The notes under the pieces are model-generated. The model worked only from the letters and a program-made list of their open reading frames with translations, was not told where the DNA came from and ran no database searches. Positions 51,240 to 62,090 of a stretch of 64,000 nucleotides of DNA are shown here, piece after piece (positions within the stretch are counted from its first letter, which is position 1; each line of letters opens with the position of its first letter). Where the stretch lies: assembly GCA_034620365.1 (NCBI GenBank), contig JAQGEQ010000046.1, forward strand, positions 372,001 to 436,000, read 5' to 3'. A program made the translations under genes and the position numbers. The stretch is from Pegea sp. RAD2-039. Taxonomy: Eukaryota > Chordata > Thaliacea > Salpida > Salpidae.

Positions 51240-51452
51240 ATGGACAAGTATAACACACTTAAAGAGATTAGCAAAGAAGCATATGGAGCCATCTACAAAG
51301 CAAATAACCAGGAAGCTGGTGAAACAGTTGCTTCCAGAAAAATTTAACTTACTAAAGATGAAGGGGTTCCTGGTTCACTTTTGTGTGAAATTTTTACCCT
51401 AAAAGAACTTGAAAATATTGTAATTTCTGAAATATATCGTTTCAATCTTTAG
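51240..51452 (+). pseudogene. Cyclin-dependent-kinase retrocopy fragment
   Basis: From ATG 51240 the frame gives MDKYNTLKEISKEAYGAIYK, then NNQEAGETVASRKI, a TAA at 51345, and on reading through DEGVPGSLLCEIFTLKEL. This is the N-lobe of a CDK1/2/5-type kinase: glycine loop G-E-G-T-Y-G reduced to S-K-E-A-Y-G, A-L-K-K reduced to A-S-R-K, then D-E-G-V-P, a degraded cyclin-binding helix and L-K-E-L. The pattern V-P-x-S-x-L-x-E-I is nearest to CDK5. The kinase similarity fades after about 70 codons. No intron breaks it, as expected for a processed copy. Clearly non-functional. Confidence 0.8.
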
Positions 51453-52863
51453 ATTCTTTAATAAAACATGTAACTTGCTTCTAAATCGTGTAAAGCAAAT
51501 AACAACATTTTTTTATGATTCTAAGTTTTTACTTGGGTGTTTGTTTAACGAAATGAACGAGTTACATTCTTTTACATTAGTTTATACTTACAGTTTGACT
51601 AAAGAGAATTAATTCAATATTTCGACCAACTTTCTCAGCTAATACGAAAACAGCTTTGAAAGTATGAAGCATATTCAGAAACATGTTTGGTAGTTAATGG
51701 CTTAAAAAGATTGATTGTAAAGCTTTGACGTATTATAGGACTTTGAGGTATATATTGGCTGTCATACATTCATGGTACTAAATTAAATCCTAAATTAAGC
51801 GCATATTTTGTTAACCTTCTCATCCTGTTCTCTGTTCCGTACCACTGAAAACCGGATCTAAGAAGTTCGTTCGGAACAGTTACCCGTATCCTACTACAAT
51901 CTGAAAAAAGTTTTGATGGTTTATATGGAAAGAAAACTTTATGAAGAGAAATAATTTATTAAAAAATATAAATAAATCAGTTTTCACTTTTCATTCATTC
52001 ATTTAAGTTTGCTAAATTGGATTAGAAAAAATTGAACTTAAATTTGTTTTAAAACAACATATTTGAAAATTGTCCACTAGCAGTTTTTACTAAAATAAAT
52101 CGCCCACGTTTTATGTTCGGACCTTCTAAAAATATATTTCTTGTAATTCAATATTAAATTATATAACCAATATTTTATTGCAATTAATTTTAACCTAATT
52201 ATCAAAATAAATAATATTTTACTTTGAAATATTGATTGTAATTTTACATATAAAAAAACTGATTCAAGTTTAATTGCTACTTGAAACACTGCCAACTAAA
52301 ATTACTTTTTGTTATTTTATTTACTTGCTTAATTTCTTAGGTAATCTTTATACCTATTAAGTTTTTTGTTTAATATTGATTTTGAAACTTTACTTGTAAG
52401 TCTATCATTTATGATTTTTTAATTTCTGAATTCAAGTAACTTATTATAGAAAAGGATAAAAGTAGAAATTTGTAAGACTTTAACTGATAATTTTGTATAT
52501 TTAGTGAAAGTTCAAAATGGTTTAGTTATTGAGATTAACAAAATGTTCCTAATAATTCAGTGGATGTATTTTAGTACAGTAAAATATCAAACCTTGACTT
52601 TAAGAAAAACTATTATATTTATAGAGCAATAAAGTTATATTTTGTACTAATTACTTAAATTTTCACCTATTTTTATTTTAAGATATTTTATTTAATGACC
52701 ACTAAATTTAAAATTGTTACATATTATTTATATGCAATGACAAAAAATAGATTATTTAATTGATTTAAATTTATTAGTTTAAAAAATTATAATAGCTAAT
52801 TAATTAATTTAATTACTTATAAATTTGTTGTTTTTCTTGGTTGATAGTTACATTATTTTCAAT
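51453..52863. other. Intergenic, upstream of PAICS
   Basis: AT-rich spacer carrying the PAICS promoter. A slightly GC-richer patch at about 51800-51910 shows no recognisable coding or repeat; it may be more of the decayed kinase copy or another old insertion. Confidence 0.35.
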
Positions 52864-54534
52864 ATGACATCAAGTATTCCAACATTACCATCTGGTGAAC
52901 CTATTTATAAGTGTGCAAAAGTTGAAATGGAAACAAACACTCATCCTATAACTAGTTTTAGTGGTTCTAATGGAAATGGTTCTAATGATGAAGCATATGT
53001 GCTTGGTGATACAATTGTTGAAGGAAAGACTAAAATTGTTTATAATATAAGTTCTCAAACTCTTGGAAGATGTCTGGTTGTTTCCAAAGATATTATCACT
53101 GCTGGTGATGGAGCTAAACGAGATGTGATGGAAGGAAAAGCAGCTCTTTCTACATCTACTAATGGTGCTCTTATGCAGATTTTAAATGAAGCTGGTATCA
53201 AGACTTCATTCATAAAAAAGGTTTTTTCTTATATTAGAATTGGGAATAAGTTTTGGTTTATCACTTAACTGAATATTATTAATTACAAATAAACTTATTT
53301 ACCTGAATTTATAGGTTAATGAAACATCTTATTTGGCTTGGAAATGCCATATGATTCCAATTGAATGGGTTATAAGAAGAGTTGCAACTGGATCTTTTCT
53401 TAAGCGTAATACTGGTGTTCCTGAAGGTTATACATTTTATCCTCCAAAACTTGAGACTTTCTTTAAAGATGATGAAAACCATGACCCTCAATGGAGTAGA
53501 GAAGTAATCATTTGTAGTTTACAAATAGTTTTTTATTTAAAAATTCTAGTCAATTTTATGCTACTGATATTTTGTAGGCTCTTGAAGAAGCTAAGCTAAC
53601 TTTGGGAAAAACAATTCTTACTCCAACTCTAATTGATGTTATTGAAAGGATGTCTGTTGTGATCTTTGAAATCCTAGAGCGATGCTGGAAAACTAAGGTT
53701 TAAACTTCAGAATATTAAATAGTTTTTGTTGAAGTTAAAACTTGTTGGTAGAATGTTACCTTGGTTGATATGAAACTAGAGTTTGGTATTCGTGAAGATA
53801 CAGGGGAGGTGTGTCTTTCTGATGTCATCGACAATGATTCTTGGCGAATTTGGCCAAATGGTGATAAGCGGTTGATGAGAGATAAACAGGTCCGCTATTT
53901 ACTGGTCTTCAAATCATTAAATAGTTTCTTTTAGGTTTATCGCAATATGGATCAACTCACTGATGATGGTATGATGAATTTGAAAAAAAATTATAAATGG
54001 GTTGCTGATTCGGTGACTGACATCTGGAAGAGTTTGTCAAAATCTTCCTCTCGAGTAATGATCTTTATGGGATCATCATCTGATCTGAAACATTGTGAAG
54101 CGATTAGATCTTATTGTGAGAAGTTAGGAATTTCTTCTCATTTTCATATTTCATCTGCTCATAAATCAACTTCTGCTGTTCTGAAATTGGTTGCAAAACT
54201 AGAAAGTCAATCACTGGTTTGCCCAACTGTTATCATCGCAGTTGCTGGTCGAAGTAATGGTCTCGGTCCAGTTCTTTCTGGTAACACTAACCTTCCAGTC
54301 ATCAACTGTCCTCCAATATCTGGACAGTTTGGCACTCAAGATATTTGGTCCTCGCTTCGTTTACCTTCTGGTCTCGGTTGTTCTACTGTCTTGACAACAG
54401 ATGCTGCGGCCCAATCAGCGGCTCAAATCTTATGTCAGCATGATTTGAAGATCTGGTTGAAGTTGCGAGCAAAACAACTTGATATTTGGACCGATTTAGT
54501 GATGAGTGATGAAAAGATCCAAAGCTCTCAATAA
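52864..54534 (+). CDS. PAICS: PAICS: SAICAR synthetase fused to AIR carboxylase
   Basis: Bifunctional enzyme of de novo purine synthesis: carboxylates AIR to CAIR and couples it to aspartate to give SAICAR. Exons 52864-53220, 53315-53503, 53578-53697, 53752-53889, 53935-54534, all phase 0, give 467 aa (human 425). SAICAR synthetase half: [89 protein letters not shown]. Carboxylase half: [50 protein letters not shown]. The animal class II carboxylase uses CO2, so no PurK partner is needed. About 55 residues precede the first conserved block (human about 12), rich in Ser, Thr and Asn. The first ATG in the frame, at 52864, is taken as the start. Confidence 0.97.
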
Positions 54535-54653
54535 GCTCCTTAACTTCATCAAATAGCTGCTTATTTTCAAATATAGTTTTAGTGAAATAGATTAATGTTT
54601 TTTAGATCATATTAATGTTTAAAATGTTTGTCGGTGATAAAGAACTTTTTTTA

Positions 54654-54659
54654 AATAAA
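54654..54659 (+). promoter_or_regulatory. Poly(A) signal AATAAA, PAICS
   Basis: AATAAA 120 nt after the PAICS stop, preceded by a T-run. Confidence 0.55.
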
Positions 54660-56160
54660 GCTACAATCATCAAGGAATAAGTTTACTTCTAAATCTATTT
54701 TGATATTTTATTAAATGCTTCCTGCAAGCTTCAGGTTTTGTGGTACGAATTTGGTGCCTTGCAAAAGAGACCGATTTATTTAATTGAAACAAAATTCCTT
54801 AAATTCAATGATCCTTTGATTACAAAACAAATTGTGAAGACATTTGAATATGAAAAGCCTTAATGTCGTTTTCATATCATTTTGGTTTATTAGAAAACAT
54901 AAATTGGCATATTGTTATGAAGATGATTACGACATAATATTTTGAAGTCCATTTTAGATTTGCTCTTAGTATCTTGTAGTCAACAAGTTTAAAAGAAAAG
55001 CTTGACGCTCTATTACTTTTGAATGATTCAGTGATCAAATTTGAAATCTTACAACTTATATTTGGTTTCATAATACCACTAAATAACTTTACAAAGTTGG
55101 TGACGTCAAGTCTATCAAAGGCGTTTTTAAGAAGCCCAACTTTTGAAAAAAATTTTTAAACGTTTTAAAATCAAACATCTGATTAAAACTACTAGAAACA
55201 ATTCACCCATAAAACATTTTTATTTAAATTCTATTTTGTTCTATTGACTTGAAATCCTTCTGAATGTAATTAATGACAAATCAACACAAACAACTTTATT
55301 AAATATCTAGATATAAACTTTTTGGAACTTCATTATTTGAGGCACGTGGGTTGATTGCATTAAATCAGAATTATTTTGCTTAAGTTCACATTTTTGCAGA
55401 AAAATAAAAAACCTGATAATAACAAACCATCTGAATACATTCATGTTTTATTTAAGCTTTCACCATAAAAATTAGTGTCAAATTAATAGTGTATACTGAG
55501 AAAGGCAACAAATAAACAAAATATAAAGCTCTAGCTTTATTAGTTATATGAAAGTAATAGTATCTTAACAAAAAAGTGTATGCTTCAAGTTTAAACTAAT
55601 CTTTTAATTAAGTTCACAGTTTTCATCAAAACCAGCAGTAAATGAAACCAATGAAAGCTGATTATTGAGAAGAAACAGTAATTTCAAACGACAACAAATA
55701 GAATAATTCTAAAAATTTAAACATCACCTCACTTTTAGTAACTGCAAATAGTTTCTGCTCGATTATAGAAATGTAGCAAAAAATAATCAGTTAAAATATT
55801 AAGTTGTAATCGTCAATGAAATAAAGAGAATTTATAAAAAGAACACGATATCATTCTCAACAAAATATAAATGGTAGTAAGTGATTAAAAAGACCCTGTC
55901 ACAAATCTGTGATTTAAACCAAACTTAAAAGCTGAGAAGAGCTATCATCGATACTTTGATTTCAGATAAACTTGTATCCATGAGTCGTTAAAACTTTTTG
56001 ATTTGCAGTAACAAGGAAACGTTACAATTGTAAAAGAATAGAGAGTATATCCAAAAAGCCCTTACTTGGAAAGTAAACTTTAAGTAGAACTTGTAACATC
56101 TCATTGGAATAAAAAAAACTATTTATAAAACATATTTGAAAATAAATCACGAGACAGAAT
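54660..56160. other. Intergenic between convergent PAICS and Rho genes
   Basis: No gene seen. One TGACGTCA palindrome at 55101-55108. The right part should be the 3' UTR of the Rho gene. Confidence 0.4.
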
Positions 56161-57600
56161 TTACAAGAAATTACAGCAACTATTTTTCTTGTGGTTCTTT
56201 GAAATTGCAACTTGAATAGCAGCTTCAAACACCTCACGTATTCCCTCCTTGTTCTTAGCAGAACATTCCAGTACTTTTGTAGCTCCAACTTTCAAACCAA
56301 CTTGTAAAGCTTGTTCAAAACTAACAGGCTGCTGATCAATTTGAGATAAATTTTTGATTGTTGCTTCATCATTTCTAGAATAATAAATCAACTTTTATAT
56401 TGTTATCATTTCCACCTATTGTGTCAAACTTTATACACTAAAAAGCTAACTAGAAACTATTAAAATATATTTTAACTAAATAAGGACTTTTCAGGAACAA
56501 TTAAGTATCTTAATTACCTCAAATCTTTTTTGTTTCCAACTAAAAGAATGGGAATATTGGGGCAATAATGTTTTGCTTCGGGCCACCAACGATCTTCAAT
56601 ATTTAGTAATGAATCTGGGTTGTCAACTGCATAACATATCACAATCACATCAGTTTCAGGATAAGATAGAGGCCTGAGCCGGTCATAATCCTCCTGACCA
56701 GCTGTATCCCACAGAGCCAATTCAGCCTTCAACATAAGTTATTTTATAAGTTTTTATTTTTTGAGTGTTTAAATTGAATTTAATTATCAGAAATAAAATG
56801 TATTCAAGTAAATGTGGTGATATTTTCTAGCATATTTAGCAAACGTATCTAATTTGTTGACTAATTCTGAAGCTTTGAATTATAAAAAATACCAAGTCAA
56901 AAAGAGCTGGTCTTATAGAAAATTTTTACTCTTAATTGAAAATGGTAAGGACCAGACTGCTTTTAGCAGTTTACTTGGCAGTAGTATGGAGCCTTATCAA
57001 TAATAAACATACTACAATATATAAAAATTAGATATTTTGAAAAATATATAAAAGATAACTAACAAAAGATAACTAAATGAGTATTTTAATAGTTTCACCT
57101 AAAAAGAAATACATTTTTAAAGATAAAAAAAGTAAATAATATCTTCAAGAAAAGGTAAAACTGTTTGAAATTTCGTTTAAGATATAAAAAGATTCTTAAA
57201 ATATTTTAAGCTTAATTTATTCAATATGCTGTTTAATTTTTTTAACAAATATATCACTAAAGTTTTGAAACTTTTTATAATTTACTAATTTTAAATATTG
57301 AGGGTGAAAATTAAGAATTATTAAATTATAATTATGCATTTTGTTGATATATATATATAAAATAGTATTTTCATTTAAAGTCAACTGATTAATTTGATTT
57401 TTAGTAATCTTTTACTGAAGCTATGAAATTTCTTTTACACCAACCTGTTTGCCATCAACTTCAATATCAGCAACATATGTGTCAAAAACTGTTGGGATAT
57501 AAACCTGAGGAAACTCATCTTTTGAAAATGTTACAAGAAGGCAAGTTTTTCCACAACATCCATCCCCGATAATAACAAGTTTCTTTCTTATTATAGGCAT
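56161..57600 (-). CDS. RHOA: Rho-family small GTPase, RhoA-like
   Basis: Membrane-anchored switch for actin and contractility. Exons 57600-57445, 56726-56518 and 56374-56161 join in phase to 192 aa (human RhoA 193). P-loop GDGCCGKT, switch [19 protein letters not shown], switch [19 protein letters not shown], base-recognition VGNKKDLR and ECSAK are all kept, so GTP binding and hydrolysis should be normal. The Rho insert region is present but diverged ([17 protein letters not shown]). C terminus KKNSCCNFL: the CNFL box ends in Leu, as for geranylgeranylation, with a second Cys beside it and Lys upstream. Differences from RhoA: Cys in place of Ala15 in the P-loop, DTY instead of ENY in switch I, and a diverged helix before the SAK motif. 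RhoA/B/C group is likely; a lineage-specific paralogue is possible. Confidence 0.93.
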
Positions 57601-59760
57601 TCTTTTAAAAAGTCTATAAGAGATAATATCAATTTAAGTAACTAACTTGTTACTTTGATTATAAATATTTTGTATTAGTTTATAAATAGTCATAAGACAT
57701 ATGATAACTACTATAAATTATTGTAAGTCAATATAAAGTCCATAAATATATTCACAATCTTATTAATATACTTATAACAAAACAAAAACAAAGTAAAATG
57801 TAAACTCAAGAAAATGTATTGCAACATAAATTGATAAAGTATTTCAAAAGAAGGAATTTGGCAAATAAAATTGATAGAATCATAATGTCAAAAAATGACA
57901 GTTGTATCTAATTATGTAAAAATAATTTAAAAAGTAAAAAATTTCTGTATAAATCTACAAGTTTACAGTTAAATATAAAAGATACTTGTTTATTACTTAA
58001 AATCAGTATTAAAATAATAAATATTGTAAATAAATATAAAGTAAACAAAAACTTTAAATGAAAAACTTCAAACTCAAATCAACAATATACTAGTTATCAA
58101 TATTAAAAGAATTAATCCATTAATTTTTAATCATTATTATTTTAAATTATTATAACTATCAAAAGGTTTAAAACATATCAATACTACTAATTGAATTTAA
58201 AAATTAGTTACTAACAAAAACAGCATAACCTTGTTTAATCATTATTTTTTTGGAAATAGTACATTTCCTTTTAAGTCTAGTATAACTATTGTAAAAAAAA
58301 ACCATAAAAAATTTCAACCAAAATTTCTTAAATAATAGTTATATTAATATTCTGGTAAAAGATACCTAAAAGAATTAAATTAATTTTTATGAAAAATAAC
58401 TATCCTCAAATAATAATAACAAGACTAACCGAACATTCTGAAAGTTAACGTAGAATTATATATATAGTAAATTACCTTGAAAGTAAATATTATATTGAGA
58501 ATGCTATATTTCTATTAATAGATTCCATGATAAAATCATAGACAAATGTATAAATTATTTTTTTTACTTAAAAGATTGAATTTTTTATATAAATTTACAT
58601 ATTATTAAAAGAAAGCAGATACTTTTTTCTCGAAATCGAAAGTCTAAGCAAGTTGAATATGTTAAAAATATGTAAATATATAAGAAGATCTTTAAAAAAA
58701 ATTTGTTTGAAAACTGTTGAGATTTTTAGTAGCAATAACATTTTATAGCTTGACTTTCTTAACCGAGAAGTTTAATTAGACAAAGTTGGCAAACTGCCCC
58801 TACTGTAAGTTTTATCTAATAAATTTGTTATCGTGTTGTCAGACGAGTAAAGCAACAAAAATTGTTTACGCATTTTCTATGTCAGTCTTCTTCGGGTTTT
58901 AAGTAAATCTTCTTTATATAGTTCCAAATTAGCAAACCACAAACATGAATCAATTTAAAATTCAAGAGTTGAGGTCATGTCAGATTAGAAGAACAACGAT
59001 ATAGTACATCTTTGATTATGATAGACAAGTTTGACTTGAAATGTGTTAATCTGATAATCCAGAAAATTTTACCTCTAGTGAATCTACTGAAGATTTCAAG
59101 TCTATGCCACACTTTGATAAACACTCTTGTACTTCGATCGTTTTATTCGTACTACAAAAATTTCTATCAAATTTTAACCCCAGAGATTTAAGTATTGTAA
59201 TTCTAATAATCCTTGCAAAATGCTTTTCACTTTATTATTTTTTAAATTGATTTGTGTTGCCATTCATTATGATATTTAGAAACCGAAATAGAACAAAATC
59301 AAGGTTTTATTACTTTTAAGAAATTAGTTATAAACCTTGATTGAGTCTATGTTTCAACTGTGACAAGAACTTATGATAGCTGGGTTCGTAGATGGTATGT
59401 ACTTGGAATTTAAAAATATGAAAATAATTATATCACTTTAGCAAAACTTTATTTTATTATAGAGCAATCATAACTGAAAAGAACTAAATTTGCAAGCAAC
59501 TACTAATTAAGACTACACAATCTAACCGCTATTTTTTTGCTTAAATGTAGTCATAAACGACTAATTTACTTCAAATACTATTTAAAATTGGTATAACTTG
59601 AAAATAGTACTGATAATAAGTAATAATGAGCACTAATATCTTTATACGATTAATATAGGTATGATCTATATCACTTATTAAATTTTTGATAAATTCAAAA
59701 TAATACATTACATATATGATATGATAAATAAATGAAAATAACTCTTTGTTAAAACTACAG
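57601..59760. other. Intergenic, very AT-rich
   Basis: 2.1 kb upstream of the Rho gene, expected to hold its promoter. No ORF, RNA gene or clear repeat. Confidence 0.4.
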
Positions 59761-59762
59761 AA

Positions 59763-60120
59763 TTATTTATACTGAGGACAATGGAAAGTAAATAAATAAC
59801 CCGGATAAAAGAGCCTTGTTAACCTGTTTACGGCAAAACTCAGAATATACAATCTCATCCTTGTAGGCAGTTTGTAACTGTCAGCTCCCGACACACCAGC
59901 TGGATGTGGCTGCATCAGCCCTTCAGTTTCGCTACATACCTTGCTGGAGTAGAGAGTGTAATCCTGATACATGGGCATCAAATAGATCTCTGTAATTTCT
60001 GTCCTGACTTAAATCATGACTGTTCTCGGTTGAAGCAGACCATGCTACAACTGCATATACTAAAATTGGTTGGATAGAGCTTGCTTTCAACAAATATCTA
60101 AATCTTTTTAGTATAGCCAA
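59763..60120 (-). other. Unexplained GC-richer segment with exon-like features
   Basis: On the minus strand a frame reads WSASTENSHDLSQDRNYRDL then FDAHVSGLHSLLQQ and ends at a consensus donor (CAAG|GTATGT at about 59943). About 175 nt further on lies a pyrimidine-rich acceptor (TTTCCATTGTCCTCAG). Composition is clearly less AT-rich than the surroundings. I recognise no family. It starts about 75 nt beyond the 3' tail of LINE copy B, so it may be a stray exon, an old repeat or part of a gene fragment. Confidence 0.3.
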
Positions 60121-60194
60121 AAAGATATAGTTTCATAAGAAACTATAGATATAATTTAAATTGTATAAATGTCTAAAAAAGAGTTTTTTTCTCA

Positions 60195-60960
60195 ATCTTA
60201 TATTATTTATTCATTTCAATAAATGCGAAGGAGGGTGCCTGAAGAGAACGCCTCCCGCTAACACATATTTTCACTAATAATACCGATTAATTTAGAAATA
60301 TAGAAAGTAAAAGATGTAACACATGGCATTTCGGTAGTCATCAAAGCATATAACAGTAAATAATTACAAAGAATGTTAATAATATTAAAAAAGAGAAAAA
60401 ATCACCGTTTAGAAATGACAATGTTGGCAATAATATAACGGTTCAACTTCTGCTTGAACAACGCGAGTGATTCTGATATGACAATGTCTAATGACAGCTG
60501 GTTCCAAGTGCTGATCGTGCGATATGAAAAAAAATTTGCTCTGATTAACATACCAAGTAGTATCGGCTTATTAAGATGTAATGTGTGTCGCCTGAGTTTA
60601 TATAACTTGAAGGAAGTACTAATGGAAAAGAAATCATCAAATTTAAGGCTGATGAAATTATGGATAATTTTAAAAATAAGAATTGAGTCATATTTAATCC
60701 ATCAAATTTCCAAAGTATCTAAATTCAAGAAGACGATGTTTATAACTATCATATTTAATATTAAGTTTCCTACATATCAATCTTATAAATGTTGCCTGAA
60801 CAAACTCGATTTTTTTAATATCACCAACTTGATATGGCATCAATGCACTAACATTGTATTTAAGAATTGGACGTTCGTATAATTTGAAAAAATTGATAAA
60901 AAAGTATGGGTCCTTAGAATTAAAGGTCTTTATAATAAGGTAGAGAACGTTGATTGGATT
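60195..60960 (-). mobile_element. LINE 3' fragment, copy B
   Basis: Minus-strand reading gives the end of a non-LTR ORF2 with a few stops and shifts: FNSKDPYFFINFF, YERPILKYNVSALMPYQV, FIRLICRKLNIKYDSYKHRL, FKLYKLRRHTLHLNKPILL, FFSYRTISTWNQL, SLALFKQKLNRY. Then comes the same 3' UTR as copy A and an AATGAATAAATAA tail. This block order is the usual C-terminal end of CR1/L2-group elements. It is truncated at its 5' end, which is normal for target-primed insertions. Confidence 0.88.
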
Positions 60961-61790
60961 TTGGAAACAAATATAAAAAAATAAAAAGGCTTCTTATTTT
61001 ATGTAAAAGTTTATTTTGAAAAATGTACTACATTATAATACTAATATAGTTTAACTGGAACAAATTAAATTGTTCAATAAAATGTTTAGGAAAGATATTG
61101 TAAGCACAGATTGCAAAATAACTTTTATACCAGCAACAATTTTGAATTTGTCATAAATTAGGTGTAATTTTGAAATATCAAATATTTGCATCACTTATAT
61201 ATAATGCTTATAAGTCTTAAACAACTTTACCTTTCTGACATCAAGCAACTTTCCAGATATTTAATATCTTTTAACAATTACAAATTATAATAATGAAATT
61301 CTAATAAGAGATACAACTGATGAGGATAGTTTTTCAATTTATTATCTTAAATAATCACACATTAAAAAAATTATTCAGTGAAAGAGTTTTTAGAAAGATG
61401 TAAGTAGCGAACTTGAAAAACAAGTAACCTTGTCTTAATCAACAATTTCTTAGGTTTATCTAAAAATGTTATTATATCAATATCCACAGAAAAATGTATC
61501 TTAAAAATGAAACATTTTAAGTTTCAAAGAAATATAAAATTACAATTTTAACCTCTTTAATTAGATTTAAGATACATTTAGCAAAAAATAGTTTTATAGC
61601 TTAAATGTAATCAACCAACTTTAATTATACTACTTTTATTTAAATAGTTATACTAAAAAACCAAAGACTAAAGACAAGGAGAATTTTATGTAGCTTTTAT
61701 AAAGTAAAAACAAGTAAAAAGTCAAAGCTTCAATTTGTGAAAGCTAAAAAATTGACTTTCTATAAGCCAGCTATTGCTTTCACTGATAAG
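60961..61790. other. Intergenic, AT-rich
   Basis: No gene seen; the part next to 61790 should be the ENY2 3' UTR. Confidence 0.4.
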
Positions 61791-62090
61791 CTACACCAAG
61801 TTAGAATTCTCAGCAAGAAACTGCCGAATGTTGTGGAGAAGCTCTTTTTTAATACTATCTTGAACAAGTTGTCGAGCTTTGGGAGTGATTTCTTTCACAA
61901 GATCATCAACTGACAGCGAATCTAATCCCTGATCTCGGATGACTTGCTTGCAATACTTCTTTAACTGCTCTCTCCAACCTGACTCTTGAAGACGTTCTCG
62001 CAAAAGTTGTTTAAGTCGATCCTTTTCACCACTCTGGATGAGTTCCTGATTAATTAAATCTTTCATTCTTTCAGTGGCGTTACCAGACAT
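61791..62090 (-). CDS. ENY2: ENY2 / Sus1, SAGA-DUB and TREX-2 subunit
   Basis: Small helical protein shared by the SAGA histone H2B deubiquitinase module and the TREX-2 mRNA-export complex. A single uninterrupted frame from ATG 62090 to TAG 61791-61793 encodes 99 aa, close to the 101 of human ENY2. Conserved blocks in order: LINQELIQSGEKDRLKQLL, ESGWREQLKKYCKQVI, LSVDDLVKEITPKARQLV, SIKKELLHNIRQFL. The start at MSGNATERM fits the family's N-terminal length. No intron is present, in contrast to the intron-dense genes around it, so loss of introns or a retrocopy that is still intact are both possible. It lies upstream of, and in the same direction as, the Rho gene. Confidence 0.95.
   Translation of the reverse strand: MSGNATERMKDLINQELIQSGEKDRLKQLLRERLQESGWREQLKKYCKQVIRDQGLDSLSVDDLVKEITPKARQLVQDSIKKELLHNIRQFLAENSNLV

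Noticed and set aside
52077-52295. 72-codon minus-strand ORF
   Set aside because: Lys/Ile/Phe/Tyr composition expected from AT-rich non-coding DNA, no splice context.
60454-60882. Plus-strand ORF of 142 codons
   Set aside because: Antisense of LINE copy B; the minus strand carries the RT motifs and it has no domain of its own.
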